Below, in pieces: positions 25,498 to 33,729 of a stretch of 41,981 bases of DNA. This stretch comes from Frankia sp. R82 (GTDB lineage: Bacteria > Actinomycetota > Actinomycetes > Frankiales > Frankiaceae). Position 1 is the first letter of the stretch; the number at the start of each line of letters is the position of its first letter. The stretch is taken from NCBI RefSeq assembly GCF_023716925.1, contig NZ_JAMQQG010000018.1, positions 1 through 41,981 of the forward strand, given 5' to 3'. The notes beneath the pieces are model-generated. The model was not told where the DNA came from. It made no database searches and saw only the letters and a list, made by a program, of their open reading frames with translations. The position numbers and the translations under genes were made by a program.

Positions 25498-25543
25498 GGT
25501 GCAGGGTGGTTGAGGTGCGGGGTGGTTGAGGTGCGGGGTGGTT
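25480..25543 (+). repeat. Four tandem copies of a 16-bp unit at the permease junction
   Basis: Units at 25480-25495, 25496-25511, 25512-25527 and 25528-25543 read GAGGTGC(A/G)GGGTGG(C/T)T, with a partial fifth copy after. The first permease's TGA is 25495-25497. Each unit carries GAGGTG, usable as a ribosome binding site, and TTG 8 nt after it formed with the next unit. As 16 is not divisible by 3, copy-number change would alter which start is in frame with the second permease. Confidence 0.92.
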
Positions 25544-26413
25544 GAGGTACCGGCCGGGAAGGACATCTGGCGGTGGGGCGGTGAAGCCCATCTGCCGGTG
25601 CGGGGCGATCTGCGGGCGCGGCTGCGGCCCTATCGGGTGGTGCTGGCATCCCGGGCCCGGTCGCAGACCGCCTATCGGGCGAACTTCGCCCTGGACCTGG
25701 TGAGTTCGCTGCTCGCCGCGGTGGTCGAGCTGGCGGAGATCTGGGTGCTGTTTCACGCGGTGACCCGGCTCGGTGGGCTGGAATTCCAGCAGATGCTGCT
25801 GGTCTTCGGGCTGGCCGATCTGGCCTTCAGCCTCGCCGACCTGACCTTCGGGCATTGCGACGAACTGTCCGACTATCTGCGCGCCGGCACCCTGGACGTG
25901 TTCTACCTACGGCCGCAGCCACTGTTGCTGCAGCTGGTCACCTGTGACATCTCACTGCGTCGGCTGGCCCGCGCATCCGTCGGCGTCGGCGCGCTCGGGG
26001 CCGGCCTGGCCGTCAACGACATTGCCTGGGGCGCGTCGAGCGTCGCCCTGGTGGTGGTCGCCCTCGTCAGCGGGGTCGCGATGTTCGCCGCGCTGTTCGT
26101 CTGGGCGGCGGGGGCCCAGTTCTTTCTGATTGACGGTGCGGAGATGACCAATGCGGTGACGTATGGCGGCCGTTACGCCGCCACCCAGCCGGCGTCGGTG
26201 TGGTCACGGCCGGTCAGGGCGGTGTTCGGGTTTGCCGTTCCCATGGCGTTCACCGGATTCCTGCCGACCCTGCGGCTACTCGGTCTGCCGGGGCCGGCCT
26301 GGTTTCCGACCTGGCTGGGCTGGTGCGGCCCGCTGGCCGCGCTGTGGGTGTGGGGAATGGCACTGTTGTCCTGGCGCTGGGGCGTCCGGCACTACCGCAG
26401 CGGGGGCGGATGA
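25526..26413 (+). CDS. ABC-2 family exporter permease, second subunit
   Basis: A 295-residue membrane protein related to the upstream permease; both share the LDVF/VDF-L-RP loop (here LSDYLRAGTLDVFYLRPQPLL). About six helices are visible. The gene starts within the 16-bp repeat: TTG 25526 has GAGGTG 8 nt upstream, and GTG 25538 is a second option. Its stop overlaps the ATPase start (ATGA at 26410-26413). With the neighbours it forms a heterodimeric exporter of unknown cargo. Confidence 0.85.
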   Translation: MRCGVVEVPAGKDIWRWGGEAHLPVRGDLRARLRPYRVVLASRARSQTAYRANFALDLVSSLLAAVVELAEIWVLFHAVTRLGGLEFQQMLLVFGLADLAFSLADLTFGHCDELSDYLRAGTLDVFYLRPQPLLLQLVTCDISLRRLARASVGVGALGAGLAVNDIAWGASSVALVVVALVSGVAMFAALFVWAAGAQFFLIDGAEMTNAVTYGGRYAATQPASVWSRPVRAVFGFAVPMAFTGFLPTLRLLGLPGPAWFPTWLGWCGPLAALWVWGMALLSWRWGVRHYRSGGG

Positions 26414-27375
26414 GCACGATCATCGAAACCGTCGGTCTGACCAGGCGGTTCACAGTCCGAGAGGGGCTTCGGCGCCGGGTGCTGACCGCCGTCGACGAGC
26501 TGAGCGTCCGGATCGAGCCGGGGGAGGCGGTGGGCTACATCGGCGCGAACGGCGCCGGCAAGTCCACCACCATCAAAATGCTCACCGGCATCCTCGTCCC
26601 GACCAGCGGAACGGTGACGACCTGCGGACTGCGACCGGTCGCCGACCGCCGCCGGATCGCCCGGCAGGTCGGGGTGGTGTTCGGCCAGCGTTCGCAGCTG
26701 TGGTGGGATCTGCCGCTGCGGGAGTCGTTCCGGATCCTGGCCGCGATCCACGCCCTGCCCGGTGACGTCGAACGGGCCCGTACCGCCGAGCTGGTCGAAC
26801 GCCTCGACATGGCCGAGTTTCTGACCGTCCCCGTCCGCCAGCTGTCGCTGGGCCAGCGGATGCGGGCCGAGATCGCCGCCGCGCTGCTGCACGCGCCCCG
26901 ACTGATCATCCTGGACGAACCCACGATCGGCCTGGACGTGCTGTCCAAACAGCGGCTGCGCGAGTTCCTCGTCGAACAGCGCCGCTCCCACGGCACGACG
27001 CTGCTGCTGACCACCCACGACATGGGCGACGTCGAGCGGCTGTGCGATCGGGTGCTGGTCATCGACCACGGCCGGCTCGTCTACGATGGCGACCTGGCCG
27101 GGCTCGCCCGCGCGTCCGGCGCCGAACGGGTGCTGGCCGTGGTCCTGGCCGAACCCACACCGGATCTGACGGACATCCCCGGCGCACGTCACCTCGCCAG
27201 CGAGATCCGCGGACTGCGGCAACGCCTGGCGTTCGACGCGCAGGCCAGTACCGCCGCCCAGGTGTTCGCCGCGGTCGCGCAGCGCGCCGAGGTCCTCGAC
27301 TTCACCGTCGAGGAACCTGACATCGAGGATGTCGTCCGCCGCATCTACGCCCGCGGTCCGCAGTACCACCTGTAG
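26410..27375 (+). CDS. ABC-2 exporter ATP-binding protein
   Basis: A 321-residue ATPase. Walker A GANGAGKST is at residues 45-53, then a Q-loop in VVFGQRSQLWWDLP, the signature LSLGQRMRAEIA, Walker B RLIILDEPTIGLD and the switch His in LTTHDMGDVERL. The RSQLWWDLP segment is characteristic of the daunorubicin-type/ABC-2 exporter ATPases that pair with two permeases. The C-terminal 70 residues are a regulatory extension. Translation is coupled to the second permease by an ATGA overlap. The last 19 bp, including the stop, are duplicated immediately downstream. Confidence 0.93.
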   Translation: MSTIIETVGLTRRFTVREGLRRRVLTAVDELSVRIEPGEAVGYIGANGAGKSTTIKMLTGILVPTSGTVTTCGLRPVADRRRIARQVGVVFGQRSQLWWDLPLRESFRILAAIHALPGDVERARTAELVERLDMAEFLTVPVRQLSLGQRMRAEIAAALLHAPRLIILDEPTIGLDVLSKQRLREFLVEQRRSHGTTLLLTTHDMGDVERLCDRVLVIDHGRLVYDGDLAGLARASGAERVLAVVLAEPTPDLTDIPGARHLASEIRGLRQRLAFDAQASTAAQVFAAVAQRAEVLDFTVEEPDIEDVVRRIYARGPQYHL

Positions 27376-27396
27376 ACCGCAATACCACCTGTAGAC
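27359..27396 (+). repeat. 19-bp tandem duplication of the ATPase gene's 3' end
   Basis: CGCAGTACCACCTGTAGAC (27359-27377) is repeated at 27378-27396 with one change (G to A). The TAG stop codon is inside the unit, so the second copy is untranslated. Three 8-bp CTGGTCTG-type units follow at 27429-27452. Confidence 0.9.
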
Positions 27397-27517
27397 GAAC
27401 GGCCTGGGTTCTCCCGGCAACCCGCTGCCTGGTCTGCTGGTCTGCTGGTCAGCAAAATTGTCGGGATCCCGACCGAAAGTCGCCGTACCAGGCCTTGTCT
27501 CGATGTTATGAGGCAAT

Positions 27518-28099
27518 ATGTCCTGCATGTACATGACGAGAGGATCCGCCCTTCTCGCTGCCTTCCTTGCGGTCGTGATTCTTCCTTTGGCGTCCTGCGC
27601 ATCGGGGAGCGACGGTGAGTCGCCTGCTCCGCCGCAGGGAAACCGGGGCTCGTCCGTGGTGGCGAACGAGGCGGCACCGGCGCAGTCGTCCACGGTGCTT
27701 GCGACCGTGCATGGCACCGGGCCGGAACGATCCGGAGTAGCCATTGCCGTGACGTCCCTGCGGCGGGATTCGTCGACCACGGTGACGTTGGCCGTCACCA
27801 TCACGAACGGCGGGTCGGAACCGATGTCCTACTCCGTTCTGGCTGGTAGCGGCCTGAAATACAGCTCCATGACCGCCTCCGGAGTGACGCTCATCGATCC
27901 GGTCGCGAAGCTTCGTTACTATCCGTTGCGGGATACGGACAATAACTGTGTCTGCACCCCCTTTCCCTTCACTGAGGACCTGTCGCCCGGCGCCCGCACC
28001 GATGCCATCGTGACCTTTCCCGCGCCCCCGAAGAACGTGTCCAGCCTGACCGTCAACTGGGATGGTTTCACCCTGGCCGGCGGGGTCCCGCTGTCATGA
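27518..28099 (+). CDS. Putative lipoprotein
   Basis: A 193-residue secreted lipoprotein: a basic start, a hydrophobic stretch and a lipobox (LASC, Cys at about residue 27), then a Ser/Gly/Pro-rich linker. The folded part looks like an immunoglobulin-like beta sandwich (TTVTLAVTITNGGSEPMSYSV, SSLTVNWDGFTL). CVCTPFPF near residue 145 may provide a disulphide. Starts at ATG 27518, 27530 or 27536 are possible. Its stop overlaps the start of the OmpA-domain gene by 4 nt (ATGA), so the two proteins are likely made together and may associate at the cell envelope. I do not recognise a named family. Confidence 0.8.
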   Translation: MSCMYMTRGSALLAAFLAVVILPLASCASGSDGESPAPPQGNRGSSVVANEAAPAQSSTVLATVHGTGPERSGVAIAVTSLRRDSSTTVTLAVTITNGGSEPMSYSVLAGSGLKYSSMTASGVTLIDPVAKLRYYPLRDTDNNCVCTPFPFTEDLSPGARTDAIVTFPAPPKNVSSLTVNWDGFTLAGGVPLS

Positions 28100-28725
28100 G
28101 CCGTCAGGGGGTTGCTCCGGTGGGGCGGCTCACGATTGGCCTGGTGATGGTCCTGATGGTCGCTCCCATGGTGGGCTTCTCGCCTCCACCGGCAGCCGCG
28201 CAGGTGCCGGTGGAGGTACCGGCCCTGCCGCTGCCGGCAATCGGAACACCTGCCGTGCCCACAATTGTGCCGCTGGTTTCCGACATTCTGGCGACGAAGG
28301 CCGATGTTCTGCCGCTGGTTTTCGAGGTCGAGGCGCTGGACGGATCCGAGTCGAGTCGGAAGGTCGGCAACGAGACCACGGTCACGCTGGCCTCCGACGT
28401 GTTGTTCGAGTTCGGCAGCGCCACCCTGACCTCGGGCGCCCGCGCCCGCCTGGACTCGCTGGTCGAGGCGGCGGCGGGTGCATCCGGAACGGTCGAGGTA
28501 GTCGGTCACACCGACGATGTCGGCAGCGACACGGTGAATGTTCCGCTGTCGCGCCAACGGGCCGAGGCGGTGGCCACGGCGTTGCGTCCGCGGCTGCCGG
28601 GTCTGGGGTTCTCGGTCGAGGGACGGGGTTCGGCCGAACCGGTGGCAGCGAACACGACCGACGGCCAGGACAATCCGGCGGGCCGGGCCCGCAACCGCCG
28701 CGTCGAGATTACTTTTCGGACGTGA
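28096..28725 (+). CDS. OmpA/MotB-like peptidoglycan-binding domain protein
   Basis: A 209-residue exported protein: a signal-type hydrophobic helix (about residues 12-30, ending in AAAQ), a Pro-rich linker, and a C-terminal OmpA-like domain from about residue 90. The domain has the expected order: VLFEFGSATLTSGARARL, VVGHTDDVGSDTVNVPLSRQRAEAV, and GRGSAEPVAANTTDGQ followed by NRRVEI. The Asp in HTDDVG and the Arg in RNRRVEI contact diaminopimelate in relatives. The organism presumably lacks a classical outer membrane, so it likely tethers something to peptidoglycan. It is coupled to the upstream lipoprotein and followed by an intrinsic terminator. Confidence 0.9.
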   Translation: MSRQGVAPVGRLTIGLVMVLMVAPMVGFSPPPAAAQVPVEVPALPLPAIGTPAVPTIVPLVSDILATKADVLPLVFEVEALDGSESSRKVGNETTVTLASDVLFEFGSATLTSGARARLDSLVEAAAGASGTVEVVGHTDDVGSDTVNVPLSRQRAEAVATALRPRLPGLGFSVEGRGSAEPVAANTTDGQDNPAGRARNRRVEITFRT

Positions 28726-28758
28726 TGTGACCGGTAGTCGTCCTGCCCTGACTGTGGT

Positions 28759-28786
28759 CGGCCAGAAACTGGCCGGAAGAGTTTTT
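28759..28786 (+). terminator. Intrinsic terminator after the OmpA-domain gene
   Basis: CGGCCAG (28759-28765) and CTGGCCG (28769-28775) form a 7-bp stem with an AAA loop, followed by TTTTT at 28782-28786. It is well placed to end the lipoprotein/OmpA operon. Confidence 0.75.
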
Positions 28787-28886
28787 CCCGGCGCGACATC
28801 GCGGTTCCGGGATCGGGCCGAAAATCCAGTCGGTTCCGTATGTACCCAGCGCTGTCACGGCCACCCGGGGCCGGCGGGTATCCCGG

Positions 28887-30713
28887 TCAGTGCGCGGGTA
28901 TGGAACGCAGGGCGAGTAGCGCGATGTCGTCTTCTCCGGTGCGCGGCGCCATTCTGGCCAGGGCACCGTCGCAGAGGCCGGCGAGATCCTCGGCGGCGAG
29001 GTCGGCCAGAACCGCCCGGAGGTCGTCGAGTCCTTCGTCGAGCGAGACGCCGCGACGTTCGACGAGGCCGTCGGTGTAGAGCAGCAGGGTGGTGCCAGGG
29101 GGCAGGGGTGCCGTGTGGTCGCGCCGGTCGGCGAGGGTGTCGAAGCCGAGCAGCCGGTCGATCCGGGCCGTTTCGAGGATTTCGGTGGAGCCGTCGGCGT
29201 GCACGAGAATCGGTGGCAGATGCCCGGCGTTGCACCAGTGCAGAGCGCGTACCTGCGTGCTGCTGTCGGCGTCGGCGTCGGCGGGGGCGGCACCGACGCG
29301 GGCAAGGACGATGGTGGCGAGGGCGTCCACGCCCAGACCCACCGCGGTGTGTTCGAGCGCGCTGAGCACGGCGGCGAGGGGACCGGGCCGGTCCTGATGG
29401 TCCTGCCTGTTCGGCTCCCTGGCCGGCGGCCTGCAGGCCGGGACGGCCTCGGTGGGGGTGGGGATGTGGTTGGCGGCGGGGGTGAGGTCGGCGGTGTAGG
29501 CCAGGGTGCGCAGCAGGCCGCGCAACTGCGCCATCTTCGCGGCCGCGGTGCTGTCGTGCCCGGTGACATCGCCGATGACGAGGACGGTCGAGCCGTCGGC
29601 GTGTTCGAAGGCGTCGTACCAGTCGCCGCCGATCTGGGCGGCGTCCTGGGCGGACTGGTAGCGCACCTCGATCTGCAGGCCGGCGGGGGTGGGCGGCGGG
29701 GTCATCAGGACGCCCTGCAGGGCCTCCGCGAGTTGGCGTACCTCCCGGGCGGTGCGCCGTTCCTGCTGGACCGAGCGGATCCGGTGCAGCGCCTGCGCGC
29801 ACTGGGCCGCGAAGCCGGCGAGCAGGTCCAGTTCACTCTCGGTGGGTTCGTGTTCCTCCACCCAGGCCGCGGCGAGGCTGCCCAGGATCTCGCCCCGCAC
29901 GGTCAGCGGCAGGACGGCCCAGCCCAGCCGGGCGGTGTCGGCGTAGACGGTGGCCATCACCGGGTCGAAGGCCAGGCCGGCGGCCTGGGTGGGCAACAGT
30001 AGCCGCCGGCCCGTCCGGGCGGTCCAGCAGACGGGCAGCGGACTGTCATACGGGGCGAGGCTGTAGGTGCGCTGGGCACGTTCACCGAGGGCGGCGTTGA
30101 GGGTGATCCGCCAGGTGCCGTTGTGGTCGGGTGACGTGACAGCACCGCCGTCGGCGCCGAGGGTGGCCAGCCCCCGCACCACCACGACGGCCTCGAGGGC
30201 TTCGACGGTGTCCACGGTGGTCAGGGCGAGCGCGACCTCGGCCAGGCTGGCGGCCTGGCGCGCCGCGACGTCGCGGGCCGCGGAGATGTCGAGCAGCGAC
30301 CGGGTGATGGACCGTTCCCGTTCGATCGCCTCGTGGCGTTGCGTCACGTCCAGGAAGTAGGCCGCGACACCACCGGCGGTACTGGTGTCCCCGATGACGT
30401 GGATGTCGAGCCATCGGTTCAGCGGCTCGGGGTAGAAGATCTCGATGTTCTCCGGCGCTCGGCGGGCCGCGACGCGTCGGTAGACGGTCTCGAACTCGGT
30501 GCCGACCACCAAGGGGAAGATGTCCCACAGCGATCTGCCCAGCAGCTCGGCGCGGGACCGACCGCACAGGCGCTCACCCGCGGGGTTGACGCCGCTGCAA
30601 CGCCAGTCGGCGTCCCACGCGATGAACCCCACCGGCATGGAGTCCAGCAGCTGCTCGGCCCGAAGCTCCGCCGGCGTCGCCCCCCGCTCAGAGCCCGACG
30701 TCACCGCACCCAT
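28887..30713 (-). CDS. PAS-GAF-SpoIIE (PP2C-type) serine phosphatase
   Basis: A 608-residue cytosolic signalling phosphatase of the RsbU/SpoIIE type, likely dephosphorylating an anti-anti-sigma factor. Residues about 20-130 form a PAS domain (MPVGFIAWDADWRCSGVNPAGERLCGRSRAELLGR with YFLDVTQRHEAIERE at its end). Residues about 150-330 look like a GAF domain (GSLAAAWVEEHEPTESELDLLAGFAAQCAQAL). The C-terminal phosphatase has IGGDWYDAFEHADG, the metal-binding VIGDVTGHD and LLLYTDGLVERRG, and ends with DDIALLALR. An unusual Pro/Arg-rich insertion of about 40 residues (around ADLTPAANHIPTPTEAV) interrupts the catalytic domain. ATG 30713 is preceded by a moderate purine stretch. It lies just downstream of the receiver gene on the same strand. 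Confidence 0.92.
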   Translation of the reverse strand: MGAVTSGSERGATPAELRAEQLLDSMPVGFIAWDADWRCSGVNPAGERLCGRSRAELLGRSLWDIFPLVVGTEFETVYRRVAARRAPENIEIFYPEPLNRWLDIHVIGDTSTAGGVAAYFLDVTQRHEAIERERSITRSLLDISAARDVAARQAASLAEVALALTTVDTVEALEAVVVVRGLATLGADGGAVTSPDHNGTWRITLNAALGERAQRTYSLAPYDSPLPVCWTARTGRRLLLPTQAAGLAFDPVMATVYADTARLGWAVLPLTVRGEILGSLAAAWVEEHEPTESELDLLAGFAAQCAQALHRIRSVQQERRTAREVRQLAEALQGVLMTPPPTPAGLQIEVRYQSAQDAAQIGGDWYDAFEHADGSTVLVIGDVTGHDSTAAAKMAQLRGLLRTLAYTADLTPAANHIPTPTEAVPACRPPAREPNRQDHQDRPGPLAAVLSALEHTAVGLGVDALATIVLARVGAAPADADADSSTQVRALHWCNAGHLPPILVHADGSTEILETARIDRLLGFDTLADRRDHTAPLPPGTTLLLYTDGLVERRGVSLDEGLDDLRAVLADLAAEDLAGLCDGALARMAPRTGEDDIALLALRSIPAH

Positions 30714-30746
30714 CCTGACTTCCGCGGCCCATGATCGCCTGATCGT

Positions 30747-30782
30747 CGGACATCTGCCCGGAAGATACCGGACATCTGCCCG
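30747..30782. promoter_or_regulatory. Direct repeats upstream of the SpoIIE phosphatase gene
   Basis: CGGACATCTGCCCG occurs at 30747-30760 and again at 30769-30782, 22 bp apart (about two helical turns). They lie 34-69 nt upstream of the phosphatase ATG. The spacing suggests two protein-binding sites on the same DNA face; the regulator is unknown. Confidence 0.45.
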
Positions 30783-30818
30783 ACCGGAGCTGCTCGCCGT
30801 GGAGCCGGTCAGGCCGGC

Positions 30819-31253
30819 TCAGGGCCGTGGTAGCCGGACCAGACCCAGGTAGAAGTCGTCGATGGTGTGGACGGTGTCGAGGAAGTCGTCTAGATCGGTG
30901 GGTTTGCACACGTAGGCGTTCGCGTGCAGCTCGTAGCTGCCGGCGATGTCGTCGGGCGCGTTCGAGGTGGTGAGGATGACCACCGGGATGGTGCGCAGCT
31001 CCAGATCGGCCTTGATGGCGGCGAGCGTCTCGCGGCCATCCATCCGCGGCATGTTGAGGTCGAGCAGGATCAGGTCCGGCCGCGGCCGGGACGGATCGTG
31101 CAGGTGTTCCAGCGCCTGGACGCCATCGCCGACGGTGTGCAGGTGCTGGCCGAGCCCCCGGGAGGAAAACGCCTCTTCGATGAGCAGGGCATCACCGGGA
31201 TCGTCCTCGGCGAGCAGGATGTCGTAGGGGCGGCTTGGTGCGGCAGCGGTCAT
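30819..31253 (-). CDS. Single-domain response regulator (Rcp1-like)
   Basis: A 144-residue stand-alone receiver domain. The acidic pocket is E16-D17-D18, the phospho-acceptor is D65 (LLDLNMPRMDG), the conserved Thr is in VVILTTSNAP and the Lys in YVCKPTDLDDF. DDPGDALLIEEAF and the extended NAYVCKP are typical of the Rcp1 family that partners bacteriophytochrome-like kinases. The open frame runs far upstream, but ATG 31253 is the natural start for the fold; the upstream part is antisense to the histidine kinase. It is divergent from the kinase gene and likely receives phosphate from it, passing the signal to the SpoIIE phosphatase. Confidence 0.92.
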   Translation of the reverse strand: MTAAAPSRPYDILLAEDDPGDALLIEEAFSSRGLGQHLHTVGDGVQALEHLHDPSRPRPDLILLDLNMPRMDGRETLAAIKADLELRTIPVVILTTSNAPDDIAGSYELHANAYVCKPTDLDDFLDTVHTIDDFYLGLVRLPRP

Positions 31254-31400
31254 CGGTTCCCGGTCTCCATCGCCCCACACTCGTCGTGCGGTGGTTGGTG
31301 CCCCGTCATCATGACATGACCCGGACGTCCAGTGCGATGATCTTGTTGGGTGCCCGACGGGCGGGCCCCAGGTGCGACGGACCGGTGGAAGGCGGGCGAA

Positions 31401-32999
31401 GTGGCGTCGCAACCGACAGTCCTCGGCGAGGTCGATCCGACGGGGCCCGGGACCGCCCGCAACCAGGCAGAACCGGGCGAGGACGGGCGGCGCCGGCCGT
31501 CCGGCTGGACCACCGCCCGGTGGCTGTCGGCCGGGGTGGGCAGCACGCTGACAGTGCTGGTCGCGCTGGGGGTGCTCGGCACCTGGCTGCTGGCCCACGC
31601 GACCTCGGTCAACCAGCGGTTGATCGACCGCAGCACCCCCGCGCTGCTCGCCGCGGTCCGCCTCGACGCGGCTCTGGTGGGCCAGGAGAGCGGGGTGCGC
31701 GGCTTCGGGATGACCGGTCAGGCCGAGTTCCTCCAGCCGTACCGCCAGGGGCTCGCGGATCAGGACCGGCTGGTGGGCGACCTGCGCCGGCTGCTGACCG
31801 TCGACGGCACCCCCACCGGCCCCCTGGACGCCCTGCTTGGACGGGCCAGCACCTGGCATCGGGTGTACGCGGACCGGGTCGTCGCCGCACCGCCGGGCGC
31901 CCCCGTGGCGTTCGCCACCGCGCAGGCCACCGTCGGCAAGGCGGCGTTCGACGGTCTGCGCGCGGCGAGTATCACCCTGCAGGATCGGCTGGGCACCGCC
32001 CGCGCCCAGGCCCGCACGGATCTGATCCACGTCCGGCGGCTGCGGAACTGGACCTTCGGCGCGATCGCCGCCGTGATCCTCGTCGGCGCGGTGCTCGCCT
32101 TCGTCGGGCTGCGCCGCGGGGTGTCCACGCCGCTGGCCCGCCTCGCCAGCGACGCCGAGCGGGTCGCCGCCGGCAGCTTCGAGCATCCGATCCGCATCGG
32201 CGGCCCCGCGGACATCCAGACCGTGGCCCGCGCCGTGGATCTGATGCGCAGCCGGCTCGCCACCGCCCTCGCCGCCTCCGAACAGGCCCGGTCGGAGCTC
32301 GACCGCCAGGCCGAGGAACTGCGTCGGTCCAACACCGACCTGGAGCAGTTCGCCTACGTCGCGTCCCACGACCTGCAGGAACCCCTGCGCAAGGTGACGA
32401 GTTTCTGCCAGTTGCTGCAGCGGCGCTACGCCGGCCAGCTCGACGAGCGCGGCGACCAGTACATGACGTTCATCGTCGACGGCGCGGCCCGGATGCAGAA
32501 ACTCATCCAGGACCTGCTCGCGTTCTCCCGCGCGGGCCGGGCGGACCGCCCCGCCGAGACCGTCGACCTCGAACAGCTCCACGGCCGGGTGGTCGAAGGC
32601 CTGGACCTCGTCATCCAGGAAAGCGGCGCGCAGGTGTCCCATGACCCGCTCCCGACCGTCACCGGGCACCCCGCACACCTGGAGATGCTGCTGACCAACC
32701 TGCTTGGCAACGCCATCAAGTTCCGCCACCCCGAGCGCGCCCCGCTCATCCACGTCGGTGCCGCACGCGACGGCGACCACTGGCGGATCAGCGTGACCGA
32801 CAACGGCATCGGCATCGAGGCGCAGTACAGCGAGCGCATCTTCGTCATCTTCCAGCGACTGCACAGCCGGGAGGAGTACGCGGGAACCGGCATCGGCCTC
32901 GCCCTCTGCAAGAAGATCATCGAGTACCACGGTGGGACGATCCACCTCGACACCGAGCTCGCCGTGGGTACCCGCGTGGTGTTCACCCTGCCGGCCTGA
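31401..32999 (+). CDS. HAMP-domain sensor histidine kinase with CHASE3-like sensor
   Basis: A membrane sensor kinase of about 532 residues. A first membrane helix (about residues 40-62) and a second (about 210-232) frame an extracytoplasmic helical domain of the CHASE3 type (VNQRLIDRSTPALLAAVRLDAALVGQESGVRGF). A HAMP segment follows (about 235-285), then the dimerisation domain with H323 in YVASHDLQEPLRK and the ATP domain with LLTNLLGNAIKFRHPE, DNGIGIE and YAGTGIGLALCKKIIEYHGG. SHDLQEPL is typical of kinases that use Rcp1-like receivers, matching the divergent neighbour. The GTG at 31401 has GGAAGG before it; GTG 31350 would add 17 residues. Confidence 0.92.
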   Translation: MASQPTVLGEVDPTGPGTARNQAEPGEDGRRRPSGWTTARWLSAGVGSTLTVLVALGVLGTWLLAHATSVNQRLIDRSTPALLAAVRLDAALVGQESGVRGFGMTGQAEFLQPYRQGLADQDRLVGDLRRLLTVDGTPTGPLDALLGRASTWHRVYADRVVAAPPGAPVAFATAQATVGKAAFDGLRAASITLQDRLGTARAQARTDLIHVRRLRNWTFGAIAAVILVGAVLAFVGLRRGVSTPLARLASDAERVAAGSFEHPIRIGGPADIQTVARAVDLMRSRLATALAASEQARSELDRQAEELRRSNTDLEQFAYVASHDLQEPLRKVTSFCQLLQRRYAGQLDERGDQYMTFIVDGAARMQKLIQDLLAFSRAGRADRPAETVDLEQLHGRVVEGLDLVIQESGAQVSHDPLPTVTGHPAHLEMLLTNLLGNAIKFRHPERAPLIHVGAARDGDHWRISVTDNGIGIEAQYSERIFVIFQRLHSREEYAGTGIGLALCKKIIEYHGGTIHLDTELAVGTRVVFTLPA

Positions 33000-33036
33000 C
33001 GGCCCGCCGGCAGCGCCGCCGGTTGGGCTGCGCGTC

Positions 33037-33092
33037 GGCCTGGTCGCCGCGGCCTGGTCGCCGCGGCCAGGTCGCCGCGGCCAGGTCACGGG
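33037..33092. repeat. Four tandem 14-bp repeats overlapping the SRPBCC gene stop
   Basis: GGCCTGGTCGCCGC at 33037-33050 and 33051-33064, GGCCAGGTCGCCGC at 33065-33078, and a diverged copy at 33079-33092. The stop codon of the leftward SRPBCC gene (33086-33088) is inside the last copy. The tract fills most of the gap to the histidine-kinase stop. Confidence 0.88.
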
Positions 33093-33628
33093 TGAGTCGA
33101 CTGGCCCTCGACGAGGGCGGCGAGTCTGGCGAGGGCCATGCGGGTGCCGCTCTCGTTGTCGGCGGCGGGGATGGCGTCCGGAATGCCGTCGTGCGCGAGG
33201 TGGACGACGGTGACCTGACCATCGGTGTCGGCGTCACTCAGCGTGGTGGTGATGGTCATCGTGGTGTGCAGGGCCGGGTCGTCGGTCTCGAACGCGAGCT
33301 CCTCGACGACCTGCTCGTCCGGGACGAGGTGCAGGAAGCGGCCACGGTAGGTGTCCGTGCGGGCGCCCGACTTGCCGACCGGCCCGCCCGCCGGTCCCGG
33401 GGCGGATCCGGCGGGGCTCGAGGGCTGGTCACCCGAGGGCTGGTCGTAGGTGAGGGAGATCCGGAAGGCGCCGCCCGGGCGGGCGTCGAAGAGGTGGACG
33501 TACGCGCTCATCCCGTCCGGTACGCGCCAGCGGGCGATCGCGGCCGGATCGGTCAACGCCCGGTACACCGCCGTCCGTGGTGCCCGTATCCGCCAGCTCA
33601 TCCGGGTCGCATACACGCCGCCGACCAT
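33086..33628 (-). CDS. SRPBCC/AHSA1-like (START-fold) protein
   Basis: A 180-residue cytosolic protein with the helix-grip fold. The opening IRAPRTAVYRALTDPAAIARWRVPDGM, the GGAFRISLTY strand and RGRFLHLVPDEQVVEELAFE are characteristic of the AHSA1/SRPBCC group. A Pro/Gly/Ser insertion of about 25 residues (PSGDQPSSPAGSAPGPAGGP) interrupts the sheet. Ligand and role are unknown. ATG 33628 is the likely start; a longer frame exists to 33739 but would overlap the start of purL. It is divergent from purL, with a gap of about 100 nt. Confidence 0.85.
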   Translation of the reverse strand: MVGGVYATRMSWRIRAPRTAVYRALTDPAAIARWRVPDGMSAYVHLFDARPGGAFRISLTYDQPSGDQPSSPAGSAPGPAGGPVGKSGARTDTYRGRFLHLVPDEQVVEELAFETDDPALHTTMTITTTLSDADTDGQVTVVHLAHDGIPDAIPAADNESGTRMALARLAALVEGQSTHP

Positions 33629-33729
33629 AGGCGGGAAGGGCAGGTCGCCGCGGGATGTCCGGATACAGTGACGCTCCCGTGGGGTTCCTCGACGCAGGGG
33701 CGGCGTGGCGCAGCGATGGAGGCGGCGGG

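Noticed and set aside
30819-33089. A 756-codon leftward open frame
   Set aside because: Only the last 144 codons form a receiver domain; the rest is antisense to the histidine kinase and shows no family features.
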